64,000 bases of DNA, taken from CAYQUC01 sp964420605 (GTDB lineage: Bacteria; Pseudomonadota; Gammaproteobacteria; UBA6429; Thiohalophilaceae). The stretch lies in the NCBI GenBank assembly GCA_964420605.1, contig CAYQUC010000002.1, positions 45,940 through 109,939 of the forward strand. Reading direction: 5' to 3'. The notes under the pieces are model-generated. The model searched no databases and had not been told where the DNA came from. It saw only the letters and a list, made by a program, of their open reading frames with translations. Positions 55,301-63,719 of the stretch are shown here, in pieces. Numbering within the stretch: the first letter of the stretch is position 1; every line of letters begins with the position of its first letter. The translations under genes were made by a program, and so were the position numbers.

Positions 55301-56706
55301 CTGATAAACGTTATGCCTTTTATAAATTTAAACTACCGTGGTCGCTAGACGGACAAACCACTGTTGATAAAGACTGGATAGGTTCATGGCATATACGATT
55401 AACTGGAAATAATAATATCCCAATAGGCAAAAAAGTAAGAGTTGCAGCAACAGGGTTGGTAAAGGGTGGGACTAAGCTTAATATACAATTTGATGAAGCG
55501 GTCTATCAAACAGGGGATACTGTTACCGCTAGCGCGACATTACAACACAACTTTGGAGCCGTGACTGGCGCTAAATTGAATCTACAGTGCAATAAACCGT
55601 CAGTAGCAAGTGGCACGGTATTGTATAATGGTAAAGTAAATCAAAAATTGTTACAGCGCAGGATCATGATCCGTGGCGAACGATTAACTCCAGTTGATAT
55701 AAAATTAAGGTTACTTGAAAAAGCTGCCGGAAAACCGCTGCTCACACGTGATGATTTTACACTGGCGTTATATGATGATGGTAGTCATGGTGATGCTCAT
55801 GCAAATGATGGTATTTATCAAAATTCGTTTTCGAATACGAAAATACCGGGCGACTACAGTTGTCGGTTTATCGCTACAAATATTGCAACGGGAAATAACA
55901 AACAGACACAACGTGAATGGACAACTGCTTTTAATAATCAAGTCGCAGTTGATCCCGACTACTCTGATATCAATATTACGTTAGTTAAACAGGTATCCAA
56001 TTCACGGAATGATATAAAGGCTGGATATTATTATAAAGCTGTAATAACGCCAAAGGATAAGTTTGGAAATTATCTAGGTCCGGGGCATAATATTAAGATC
56101 GCTGTTAATAATTCAAGTAAGCAGGCAATACTGTTACGTGATCCTACGGTTAGTGGCGTGTATCAAGCTGAACTATTTATAACTGCAGCACAAGCAAATA
56201 AAGCGACACGGTTTATATTAACCGTAAAAGATAAACCTTTTACAAGCATATTACCACCGGGTTTGAATCCTTGGTCTTATAGTATTCACCTTGGGGTCCC
56301 GTCGGCACAAGGGAAGTTAAGCCATTCGTATAAGTCGGGACAGTCCATAACATTGGATCTGGAATACCATTTTGATCAAAAACAATCACTGGTTTTTCTT
56401 TTAGGGCACAATACCTTTGCGTCAAAAAGTGAATCAATCCAAGATGAAGATATATGGCATATTTCTGCAAACTACCAATATAAATACAAATTTTCACTAG
56501 TCACTGGCTACGCTAGAATTGGTAGTGGTTATTACACCTCAAAAAATAATAACAACAGTAATTTTGGCTCCAATATAGGTTTGGGTATTGAATATTTAAT
56601 CAACCCGAGCTTGAATGTGCAACTTGGAGTGGATCACCATCGAGTCTATGATTTAGTCGATTCTGAGTACATCAATACTCATATTGGCTTAATAAAGAGC
56701 TTTTAA
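52315..56706 (+). CDS. Subtilase-VWA protein with C-terminal outer-membrane beta-barrel
   Basis: A 1463-residue secreted protein. After a signal peptide and prodomain-like region, an S8 subtilase domain shows the complete triad: Asp261 (GVWDEG), His289 (SSHATHVAG), Ser500 (GTSMSTP). A beta domain follows. A VWA domain begins near 715 with the MIDAS sequence LDRSGSM. Ig-like segments follow, and the last 150 residues are amphipathic strands ending in a terminal Phe (LIKSF), as in outer-membrane barrels. This suggests an autotransporter-like protease, held by its own barrel. Start uncertain: GTG 52315 or GTG 52327 (AGGGGGA nearby). The stop TAATG overlaps the next start. Confidence 0.82.
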   Translation: MRGSVFIKNKQKPVLFVGFFYAISVAVYSISYAEAEVRIIKKTDTQSMVVPVLPKTRKAIEARLSELKHTHALIQFVRNPTRKELQQLKKLGLVLKKHQGKFQWLAEIRKIQILDFNNVNFVKKHPVAGLLQTVTEIKSSAKFLSAILKDGVYPKHQFSDGSVELYVGFYQAISADTIDAALAALGASRTGKIGALNNVKVKIHKSKLTALSERDEVLWLDRIGLGDSGSNTNIRNSINSVVVNGAPYNLSGVNVQVGVWDEGLIESTHPDLTGRITAGIGEPSIVSSHATHVAGTLAGDGTGDPLRQGVAPAVHQYSYSINDNDFEVAEHSSAMNTVNIDMANNSWGISPSCNQVGYYKARSAEFDTLIFGSWPGNPGRLPVTFSAGNNGASGLAANCTSAVNAGTLRQPGATAKNPIVVGAIDYLASPPVVAAFSSRGPTIYGMLKPDIVAPGCSGASCNNVSCGPSLTCTTCVGASCNTAINSTVPVNTYGFSAGTSMSTPAVTGTMALMLEQYRASFLGNVLSNATMLPSTFKVILVHSADDILPTGPDYETGYGLVNAQQAVDLISDKRLVESSLANTSDSEIYSVVVATGDTELKVTLAWDDYPSSAIFGGQAGVENQLDLLLISPTGQYYSPWQLNPTTRNLSAQPAATLVEANTNAFRDDENIVEQVVIAMPAPGLWNIKITARSINPLSAGQTFSLVAGADTHNKILGPQVSIMQVLDRSGSMTAVANGNVSPDTKLERLKTVAKDFIDLVTDEGHELGIVQFNQNVVPFSAQLVAPAYTNADMALATLDVTRANQLKHAIDDITAAGATSIGDGLNAAQQQLTSSLVASPHRMILLVTDGKENSPQFIADVEDTLVAQGVRVYPLALVYGDANIYGDRLSALADATGGHYSIANENSPFEKAYLEIMAQAVGWSVSGDPVYDLARGETVTIPVSVAYDETGVIFTAFWQQYDNAVDMSLIIPSDNKDVPLKLISSDTVSRTFRYGSDKRYAFYKFKLPWSLDGQTTVDKDWIGSWHIRLTGNNNIPIGKKVRVAATGLVKGGTKLNIQFDEAVYQTGDTVTASATLQHNFGAVTGAKLNLQCNKPSVASGTVLYNGKVNQKLLQRRIMIRGERLTPVDIKLRLLEKAAGKPLLTRDDFTLALYDDGSHGDAHANDGIYQNSFSNTKIPGDYSCRFIATNIATGNNKQTQREWTTAFNNQVAVDPDYSDINITLVKQVSNSRNDIKAGYYYKAVITPKDKFGNYLGPGHNIKIAVNNSSKQAILLRDPTVSGVYQAELFITAAQANKATRFILTVKDKPFTSILPPGLNPWSYSIHLGVPSAQGKLSHSYKSGQSITLDLEYHFDQKQSLVFLLGHNTFASKSESIQDEDIWHISANYQYKYKFSLVTGYARIGSGYYTSKNNNNSNFGSNIGLGIEYLINPSLNVQLGVDHHRVYDLVDSEYINTHIGLIKSF

Positions 56707-57848
56707 TGAAACGTTATAATTTTATAGCGATACTGTTATTGCTCTCAATTAATTACTCATACGCAGATTTAACTGGGGATAATTTTAATAATTTAACCAA
56801 TAGTTTTTGTGGTGCGCCGCCAACACTGGAGCTTCAAAATCTGTGTGATGAGATAGCATCCGATAGTGGTAGTGCCGGGCCAGATGGAACAGGTGGAGAT
56901 AATAATTTAGGTGTTGTTGCTGTACAAAGTGAAAGCGCTAAAAATGCAGCAATTTCTCAACGTGATAGTATTGAAACTCGGTTAAACAAACAAAAAAGTA
57001 TCAATTTTGGTTTATTTGCCACACTTAAAAAAGGCGCAATGGATCGTAAAACAACTTTTGTTGAAAATGGTTTTGATGCCAAAAATCAAAGTTTATTCTT
57101 TGGTATTGATCATCTTTATTCGGATTGGTTGGTTTTAGGTGCTGCGCTAAACTTTATTGAGAATAAAGTGATTTTTAATAATGGAGCAGGTAATACCGAT
57201 TCTTCCGGATTATCTGCAACTGTATTTGCAGCTTATACTGTCGCTGACAATGTGAGTATTTCTGGTTATTATGGCCGTGGAAAAATTAACTATGATAATA
57301 ATCGCAACGTCGTCAATACTGGCAATACAAAACAAGCATCAAGTTCAACAAATGCAGAGCAAACAATTTTTGGTATTAATATTAGCGTAGATTGGCCAAG
57401 AGGAGAATGGCGTTATGGCTCGAGTTTAAAAATTGATTCTGTGCAAACGGAAATAGCCGCTTATACAGAATCATCTTCAAAAATTGCAACAAACTATTTA
57501 TTTAGTTATCCAAAACAAAAAACAGAGTCATTAACCATTGGTTTTGGTGTTAATGCATCGTATAACTTATCTCAATCTTGGGGAGTACTTATTCCGGGGG
57601 TGCAATTATACTATGTACGTGAAACAGAAAATGAGTCACGAAATATTACAACAGGCTTAGCGGTTGCTCCAGGCTATTCCTTTATTACAACGACGGATGT
57701 ACCCGATAAAGATTTTTTTGTGAATAGTTTTACATTGTCGTCAGTAATGGAAAATGAACTACAGTTATTTTCGGAATTTAGTTTTATAACAGGTAATTCA
57801 TACTTAGATGCATGGTGGTTAAATTTTGGTTTACGAAAAAACTTTTAA
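56706..57848 (+). CDS. Autotransporter-type outer-membrane beta-barrel protein
   Basis: A 380-residue protein with a signal peptide (up to YSYA). A short passenger of about 75 residues with two cysteines (SFCGAP, NLCDEI) is followed by a roughly 280-residue barrel of alternating strands (SINFGLFATLKKG, NQSLFFGIDHLYSDWLVLGA) ending WWLNFGLRKNF with terminal Phe. This matches an autotransporter beta-domain fold. It overlaps the subtilase gene by one base, so the two are translationally coupled and may act together on the cell surface. Confidence 0.8.
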   Translation: MKRYNFIAILLLLSINYSYADLTGDNFNNLTNSFCGAPPTLELQNLCDEIASDSGSAGPDGTGGDNNLGVVAVQSESAKNAAISQRDSIETRLNKQKSINFGLFATLKKGAMDRKTTFVENGFDAKNQSLFFGIDHLYSDWLVLGAALNFIENKVIFNNGAGNTDSSGLSATVFAAYTVADNVSISGYYGRGKINYDNNRNVVNTGNTKQASSSTNAEQTIFGINISVDWPRGEWRYGSSLKIDSVQTEIAAYTESSSKIATNYLFSYPKQKTESLTIGFGVNASYNLSQSWGVLIPGVQLYYVRETENESRNITTGLAVAPGYSFITTTDVPDKDFFVNSFTLSSVMENELQLFSEFSFITGNSYLDAWWLNFGLRKNF

Positions 57849-57865
57849 TGGAGAATTAAATTAAA

Positions 57866-58747
57866 ATGATTAACATTTTTAAAAATTATTTTAATAAAAA
57901 AATATTTACTAAAACCCCAATCATCTTATGGTCACATTTTATTCTACTATCAAGTCTGGCATTGTATTCTTGCAGTGCGGTTACTCCTATTGTAACGAGT
58001 GCGGCTATTGGTTTTGCCAAAAACCTGTTAATGACTTCGGAATCAAATTATACTGTTGAATATGCTAATGATCTTAAAAATCTATTATCGTCCATTACTG
58101 CTAGGGTCGAACCATTAAAACAAAATATTGAAAATTTATCGGCATCAAAGGTAACTAAAATTTCATTAAATGCCGAGGTATTAATTCACCGTGCTGACAC
58201 AACAACAACTAGCCCCTTAACCATCCTTAAAAATGGCGATACTTTATATGGGCATCCAACTAATCCGGTTAAAGGTGATCGGTTTAAAATTTCATTCAAA
58301 GCAAATTGTGAATGTTACATTTATATTATTGCAATTGACAGCACTGGGTTTGTGGTATCGGCTTTCCCTGATTTTGATATAACCAACTCGGCTTTAGTTA
58401 AAGCTAATACCCAGTACACGATACCAAAAGCCAATGAGTGGTACGGCCTTGATCAATATGTCGGAGTTGAAGAAATATATTTTATTGCATCATATCAGCG
58501 TCGAATTAACATGGAAGCTGTCATACAAAAAATGTCTGCAATAAAACGAAAGGATAATATCAACTTTGCATCAGTTAAAGAAGCTGCAATAATTCCGTTG
58601 TCTCGAGGTATTGTTAAAGTTAAAGTGGATGATGAAATGAGCATTACATTACCCAATGGGCAGCAAAAAAAATATAGCGCCACTAATTTTTTGTCAACAA
58701 TTAGTGGCGCTGATTTAACCATTACAAAATGGTTTTATCATAAATGA
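57866..58747 (+). CDS. DUF4384 lipoprotein
   Basis: A 293-residue lipoprotein (lipobox ALYSCSA). The C-terminal half contains a DUF4384 domain: GDRFKISFKANCECYIYIIA, SAFPDFDI, YTIPKANEWYGLDQYVGVEE. DUF4384 domains commonly accompany secreted caspases and serine proteases (established observation), and this window shows it again inside two caspase lipoproteins. Last gene of the 50392-58747 operon, suggesting an accessory or regulatory subunit. A minus-strand terminator lies inside its 3' end. Confidence 0.75.
   Translation: MINIFKNYFNKKIFTKTPIILWSHFILLSSLALYSCSAVTPIVTSAAIGFAKNLLMTSESNYTVEYANDLKNLLSSITARVEPLKQNIENLSASKVTKISLNAEVLIHRADTTTTSPLTILKNGDTLYGHPTNPVKGDRFKISFKANCECYIYIIAIDSTGFVVSAFPDFDITNSALVKANTQYTIPKANEWYGLDQYVGVEEIYFIASYQRRINMEAVIQKMSAIKRKDNINFASVKEAAIIPLSRGIVKVKVDDEMSITLPNGQQKKYSATNFLSTISGADLTITKWFYHK
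58663..58711 (-). terminator. Minus-strand intrinsic terminator embedded in the DUF4384 gene
   Basis: A perfect 12-bp stem, AGCGCCACTAAT (58676-58687) with ATTAGTGGCGCT (58700-58711), and a 12-base loop. Read on the minus strand it is followed by TATATTTTTTTT, making a classic Rho-independent terminator for the lipoprotein gene at 58758-59174. Its DNA encodes residues of the plus-strand protein. Confidence 0.8.
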
Positions 58748-58757
58748 TGAGTGCTAA

Positions 58758-59174
58758 TTACAGTTTGCTAATATTTATGTCGAGTTCTTGCAGTTTTGAA
58801 ATGTAAATATTTAAACGTTCTTTTAAACTATTAACCGTTTTTGTGATCTCTTCAACTTCTTGAGTTATTTTTTTTGTTTCGCCGTTTAGTGCATCTTCTA
58901 TTGAGATGTTTTTAATTTTTTTCTTAAGAACATTGAATTCATTTTTTTTTGATTCAAGTGCCACTTTATACGAATTTACAATTTTTTCGATATTCTCACG
59001 ATTTAATGTTTTAACTTCTTCACGTACTTGAGGAACTGATTTAGTTTGTATATCGGCGATTGGATCTATGACGGCTTGGGTTATTACTTCTGGATTGGAT
59101 TTTTCTTCGCTACAAGAGAGAGTTAAGAATAAGGTTAGAAAAACAGCAGCCGTTGAGATACGTGTTAGGTTCAT
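58758..59174 (-). CDS. Coiled-coil lipoprotein
   Basis: A 138-residue lipoprotein (lipobox LTLSCSEE) with an acidic linker and a long helical/coiled-coil region rich in Lys/Glu/Ile (VNSYKVALESKKNEFNVLKK). No family recognised. Convergent with the DUF4384 gene (10-base gap) and terminated by the hairpin inside that gene. A periplasmic or outer-membrane structural role is possible. Confidence 0.65.
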   Translation of the reverse strand: MNLTRISTAAVFLTLFLTLSCSEEKSNPEVITQAVIDPIADIQTKSVPQVREEVKTLNRENIEKIVNSYKVALESKKNEFNVLKKKIKNISIEDALNGETKKITQEVEEITKTVNSLKERLNIYISKLQELDINISKL

Positions 59175-59522
59175 TTCACACTCCTGATAATGTAAAATAG
59201 TGAAAGTATATAAAAATTAAATTTACACAAAAATAAAATGTTTATTATTGTTGCTCTTTTAAAATCAATGCTACAAGAATTAGTTTAGAAGGATTTTTGA
59301 CGATAGCAATTTTAATGTGTTATTAATATTGACGGATTACATTTTTAAGCGGTATCGGTAGAAGAACGGCGTAAATGGTCCTATTTACAGTTGATGAGTT
59401 AATATAGGTTATATTATCCGTATTTGCGCACTATAAAACGGCTATGTTATTAAAAAGTACCCTAATCTATTTTGATATACATTATAATCTGTGTTGATAA
59501 TTTTAATGAGTTGAGATACTGA
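59175..59522. other. Divergent intergenic region upstream of phnA
   Basis: About 350 AT-rich bases with no gene. A TATAAT (59483-59488) lies suitably before phnA but without a convincing -35 partner. The divergent lipoprotein promoter must also be here. Confidence 0.4.
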
Positions 59523-60107
59523 ATGAGCACAGAAACGATAGAAAAAGCAGTGCAGGACCGTAGTGATTCTAAATGTGAATTATGTGCGGCTATTGATAAT
59601 TTAAACGTATATGAAGTTGCACCAACTTCGGAGCATAGTGCTGATACGTGCGCTATGTTATGCGAAACCTGTATTGAGCAAATTGAACATCCAGATAAAG
59701 TTGACGTGAATCATTGGCGTTGCCTTAATGACAGTATGTGGAGTCAGACTACAGCAATACAAGTGTTAGTATGGCGCATGTTGACACGCCTGAGTTCTGA
59801 AGGTTGGCCGCAAGACTTACTCGAAATGCTCTATCTGGAAGACGATGTGTTGTTATGGGCGAAAGCAACGGGTGAAGGCGCTAGTGATGAAGGCAATGTG
59901 AAGCATGTTGATAGTAATGGCAATATACTTGAGGCCGGTGATACCGTGACCTTGATTAAAGATTTAGTTGTTAAAGGGGCTGGTTTTACTGCCAAACGTG
60001 GCACCGCAGTTCGTGGTATTTCCTTAGTGGCTGATAATGCAGAACACATTGGAGGTCGCGTTAATGGCCAACAAATTGTGATATTAACGAAGTTTGTTAA
60101 AAAATAA
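59523..60107 (+). CDS. phnA: PhnA-like zinc-ribbon protein
   Basis: A 194-residue protein. The N-terminal zinc ribbon is visible as CELC near 18-21 with a later CETC, and the C-terminal PhnA domain as VKHVDSNGNILEAGDTVTLI, DLVVKGAGF and GTAVRGISLV. PhnA is widespread; it was linked to alkylphosphonate use by name, but its real role is unclear. The C-terminal SH3-like domain resembles E. coli PhnA (YjdM). Its stop is directly back to back with the convergent gene's end (1-base gap). Confidence 0.88.
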   Translation: MSTETIEKAVQDRSDSKCELCAAIDNLNVYEVAPTSEHSADTCAMLCETCIEQIEHPDKVDVNHWRCLNDSMWSQTTAIQVLVWRMLTRLSSEGWPQDLLEMLYLEDDVLLWAKATGEGASDEGNVKHVDSNGNILEAGDTVTLIKDLVVKGAGFTAKRGTAVRGISLVADNAEHIGGRVNGQQIVILTKFVKK

Positions 60108-60108
60108 A

Positions 60109-61143
60109 TTAGTAGGGCAGTAAATTTAATAACATTTTTGGGGATTCTTTAATATTAAACCACTCAGCTGGTTTTGTTATACCCGATGCCATTTTTCGAT
60201 GTGCACTTGCAAAGGTTATAAAGATCATACGACTTTTACGTATCTCTGCATCGTGCTCGACAATTAAGTTGGATAATTCTTTTTGGGCGAGTATATAGCG
60301 ATTATAACTTGGTTCAATTTGTCGAAAATATTTAGTATTTTCTGTAAGCTTATTTAATAAATATTTTTTTAGTAGTGCTACTTGATTTTTACTTAAACTT
60401 TTTTTAGATTGAATTAATGATTGTTCTTGTAATATTCTGGATTGTTTTAGAGTTTTTAATGTTTTTTTAGTGCCTGCTTCATAGTCATTTAATAAGACAA
60501 TTGCATTTGAAATGTCTTGTTCATTTTTGGCTAATGATAACATTAACGTTTTTAAATGGCCGTTTTCAGATTCTATTTTTTTATTTTGGAAAAAACCAAG
60601 TTCACGTTCAGCTTTTTTAAGTTGATCCAGTAAGCGGTTTCCGTAACGCGACAATTCTCTAATAAATGGCTGTGCTGCTCGAAGTGCAGATAAGAACTCT
60701 TGTTGTTTTTTAATTTCAGTAATAATAATTTCTTTTTGTTGCTCAGATATAGCAAGTGTTTTAGAATTTGCATAGTGTGAATACATTTTATTGATGTAGC
60801 GTGCTATTTCTGAGGTTTTTTGTGTTATTGGTATGTTGGACTCTGATAAAAAAACGATTCGATTAGAATATTTAACAATGAAATAAATTTCATTGTTAAC
60901 CAGTTTTTCGAGGTTTAATAGCCGCTTTAATTCAATGGAGTTTAAATCGAAATACCATCTTGAATGCACAGAGCGAACTTTGTCAAAACCGTAACTCAGT
61001 TGACTTGCCATTACCGAAACGTTTTCGGAAAATGGTTCAAGGTTTACGTGTTCCGTGGATTCAAATTTTCCTCCAAGGCTACTACACGAGGAAGTAAATA
61101 ATACGCTTGTTAGGATAATTGAATTTAGATAAATTCTTCTCAT
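60109..61143 (-). CDS. Coiled-coil lipoprotein, 344 residues
   Basis: Lipoprotein signal with lipobox FTSSCSS, followed by an almost wholly alpha-helical chain (KKQQEFLSALRAAQPFIREL; QLKKAERELGFFQNKKIESE). No domain recognised. It is likely tethered to the outer membrane. It is upstream, on the same strand, of nothing obvious: it ends one base from phnA and starts 13 bases from the stop of the TPR gene, so it may be co-transcribed with trkH and TPR genes. Confidence 0.65.
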   Translation of the reverse strand: MRRIYLNSIILTSVLFTSSCSSLGGKFESTEHVNLEPFSENVSVMASQLSYGFDKVRSVHSRWYFDLNSIELKRLLNLEKLVNNEIYFIVKYSNRIVFLSESNIPITQKTSEIARYINKMYSHYANSKTLAISEQQKEIIITEIKKQQEFLSALRAAQPFIRELSRYGNRLLDQLKKAERELGFFQNKKIESENGHLKTLMLSLAKNEQDISNAIVLLNDYEAGTKKTLKTLKQSRILQEQSLIQSKKSLSKNQVALLKKYLLNKLTENTKYFRQIEPSYNRYILAQKELSNLIVEHDAEIRKSRMIFITFASAHRKMASGITKPAEWFNIKESPKMLLNLLPY

Positions 61144-61156
61144 ACTATAATATAGA

Positions 61157-61441
61157 TTATTTTAACAACCTTTTCAGAAATACCTGCATTTCTTTGGCGG
61201 CTTGTTTGTCGCCTTTTTGTACGGCGACATCGATTCCTGATAGATAACTGTTTATCGCGTTTTGGCTGTCGTGCAACTCTGCATAAGCCTTACCTAATAA
61301 TTTCCATGCGGCTGAATAGTTTGGATCGTGTTGCGTTGCGTGTTGCAGGTGCTTAGTGGCTTGTTGGTATTGCTTTTCTTTTAAGTAGGCTTGACCCAAG
61401 CCAAAGCGTAATAATGCATTATCTTGTCCTGACTCTAACAT
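61157..61441 (-). CDS. Small TPR protein downstream of trkH
   Basis: A 94-residue protein with two or three TPR units (NALLRFGLGQAYLKEKQYQQ; YSAAWKLLGKAYAELHDSQN) and a basic end (EMQVFLKRLLK). It matches a small TPR protein common in beta- and gammaproteobacteria, whose N-terminus usually begins seven residues earlier, IDNFEK before MLESGQDN. That extension is present in frame to 61459, with an ATT as the only start-like codon, and a GGAG is too far away. The ATG at 61441 is the safe choice. Confidence 0.75.
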   Translation of the reverse strand: MLESGQDNALLRFGLGQAYLKEKQYQQATKHLQHATQHDPNYSAAWKLLGKAYAELHDSQNAINSYLSGIDVAVQKGDKQAAKEMQVFLKRLLK

Positions 61442-61468
61442 TTTTTCAAAGTTATCAATGATATTGAT

Positions 61469-62923
61469 TTAGTTTCTCCAAAATGAAGGCATTAAAAGCA
61501 CTAAAAGCGTAAAGATTTCGAGTCGCCCTAATAGCATGGCAAAACCGAGTACGAGTTTTGCCGTGTCTGAAATAGTAGCGTAGTTTTGTGCAACACTACC
61601 AAGCCCGGGACCGAGATTGTTCATGCTGGCTGCAACAGCAGAAAAGGCTGTAATTTGATCCAGTCCGGTGAACATGAGTATTAACATCATGATAACGAAT
61701 GAGGCGATATAGGCGGAGAAAAATCCCCATACGGCATCGATGACGGTAAATGATAATGGTTTGCCGCCAACTTTAATTGAAATTACTGCATTGGGATGGA
61801 TGACCTTTTGTAACTCACGAAAGCCTTGTTTAATGAGTAATAAAAACCGTATGACTTTCATTCCGCCGCCAGTTGAACCAGCGCAAGCACCGATGAAACT
61901 TAAAAATAACAGCAATACGGGAATGAAACTTGGCCAATTATAATAATCTGCTGTAGTAAATCCGGTGGTGGTGGCAATAGAAACTGTTTGAAAAATACCG
62001 TGTATGATATCGTCGGAAGATTTTTCAAACACGCGTTGTTGAATTAAATAGGTACAAATGATAACGGATACAACGGCTAATATTGTCAGGTAAACTTTTA
62101 ATTCAGTATCAACAAAATATTTTTTAATATTGCGTGAACGCCAAACTGTAAAATGTAATGCAAAATTAATACCCGCGAGAATCATAAAAATAATGGCAAC
62201 AATTTCTATCATGGGTTGGCCATTAAAAAACCCCATGCTTTGATCGTGAGTAGAAAAACCTCCGATTGCAATGGTACTAAAACTATGACTAATCGCATCA
62301 AAGGGTGTCATGCCGGCTAACCAAAAACTCAAGGCGCAGGCAATGGTTAAAAATAAATAGATATACCAAAGTGCCTTGGCGGTTTCTGTTATGCGAGGTG
62401 TCAGTTTATTGTCTTTCATTGGTCCGGGTGTTTCAGCTCGGTAGAGCTGCATACCACCGATACCAAGCATGGGCATAATTGCAACTGCCAACACGATAAT
62501 ACCCATGCCGCCGAGCCACTGCATTTGTTGTCGATAATACAAAATGGATTTGGGTAAGACATCAATATTGGTAATGACTGTGGCACCGGTTGTGGTTAAC
62601 CCCGATATGGATTCAAAGAATGCATCGACCACTGACATGTTTAGTTCGTCAAAAAGATAAAGTGGGATGGCACCAAACACGGACAATACAAACCAAAATA
62701 ATACTACAATCAGAAAACCATCGCGTTTGCGCAATTCTTGTTTATGGTTTTTAACGGGCAACCACATGACTAGGCCGGTTATAATGGTGACAGCGGCGGC
62801 ATGAAAGAAATGGACAAATGCGCCGTCAAGATAAATAAAAGCGACTAACATCGGAGGTAAATGCGTGAAACTAAACATTACTAGAAATAAGCCGAGAATG
62901 CGTTGTATGACGAATATTTGCAT
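61469..62923 (-). CDS. trkH: Trk-type potassium uptake protein TrkH
   Basis: A 484-residue polytopic K+ transporter of the TrkH/KtrB family. The four P-loop filter regions can be seen (SGLTTTGATV, FSTIAIGGFST, TVSIATTTGFTT, ASMNNLGPGLG) as well as QWLGGMGIIVLAVAIMPMLG. Length is normal. Takes up K+ with a TrkA ring bound at the cytoplasmic face. It lies 4 bases after trkA. Its partner TrkA appears truncated, so the system could be impaired unless another copy exists. Confidence 0.92.
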   Translation of the reverse strand: MQIFVIQRILGLFLVMFSFTHLPPMLVAFIYLDGAFVHFFHAAAVTIITGLVMWLPVKNHKQELRKRDGFLIVVLFWFVLSVFGAIPLYLFDELNMSVVDAFFESISGLTTTGATVITNIDVLPKSILYYRQQMQWLGGMGIIVLAVAIMPMLGIGGMQLYRAETPGPMKDNKLTPRITETAKALWYIYLFLTIACALSFWLAGMTPFDAISHSFSTIAIGGFSTHDQSMGFFNGQPMIEIVAIIFMILAGINFALHFTVWRSRNIKKYFVDTELKVYLTILAVVSVIICTYLIQQRVFEKSSDDIIHGIFQTVSIATTTGFTTADYYNWPSFIPVLLLFLSFIGACAGSTGGGMKVIRFLLLIKQGFRELQKVIHPNAVISIKVGGKPLSFTVIDAVWGFFSAYIASFVIMMLILMFTGLDQITAFSAVAASMNNLGPGLGSVAQNYATISDTAKLVLGFAMLLGRLEIFTLLVLLMPSFWRN

Positions 62924-62927
62924 ATTT

Positions 62928-63719
62928 TTAAATAAAAGTTAAACCGACAGAAAATAAACGTTCTATTGCTGATATGTGTTTTTTATCAATTAAAAATAGT
63001 ATGACATGATCTTCTGATTCTATCATCGTATCGTGGTGCGCGATAATGACTTTGTTGCCTCGAACAATTGCGCCAATCGTTGCGCCTTTAGGTAATTTTA
63101 ATTGACTAATTGATTTACCAACTACTTTTGAGGTTGATGGATCACCATGTGCTATCGCTTCAATTGCTTCAGCGGCACCGCGCCTTAGTGAATGGACGTT
63201 AACCACATCACCACGTCTGATGTGTTTTAATAAACTACCAATGGTTGATTGTTGTGGCGATATGGCAATGTCGATATCGCCACTCTGAATTAAATCGACA
63301 TAAGCGGTACGATTGATTAAGGTCATTACTTTGCGAGCGCCGAGACGTTTAGCAAGCATTGATGACAATATGTTAGCTTCATCATCATTGGTTAACGCGC
63401 AAAAAATATCAGTATTACTAATATTTTCTTCAATTAGTAAATCTTCATCGGCTGCATCACCTAGTAGAACAATGGTGCGTTCTAATTCATTGGATATTTC
63501 ACGCGCTCGTATAGGGTTGTGTTCTATTAATTTTACTTGATATTTTTTTTCTAAGGCTTTTGCAGTACGTGTACCAATATTACCACCACCGGTAATAATT
63601 ATTCGTTTATACGGTTTGTCTAATTTCCTAAGCTCACTGATAACAGCTCGAATGTGATTTTTTGCAGCGATAAAGAAGACTTCATCATCGGGCATCTGAT
63701 CCATTGTGGGTTCCTGCAA
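62928..63719 (-). pseudogene. trkA: C-terminal half of TrkA (N-terminal RCK domain missing)
   Basis: Encodes DEVFFIAAKNHIRAVISELR, RIIITGGGNIGTRTAKALEK (dinucleotide-binding loop), NPIRAREISNELERTIVLLG and the final TrkA-C region (VGKSISQLKLPKGATIGAIV). This equals residues about 200-458 of the normal 458-residue TrkA. Upstream of DEVFF the frame is closed by a stop at about 63734 and the DNA matches an unrelated gene on the other strand. The whole first RCK domain is therefore absent, by recombination or misassembly. A TTG (63719) or the ATG at 63704 could start a shortened protein. Downstream trkH is intact. Confidence 0.75.

Noticed and set aside
59483..59488. TATAAT as the phnA promoter
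   Set aside because: No -35 element at 16-18 bases; in AT-rich DNA this hexamer is expected by chance.
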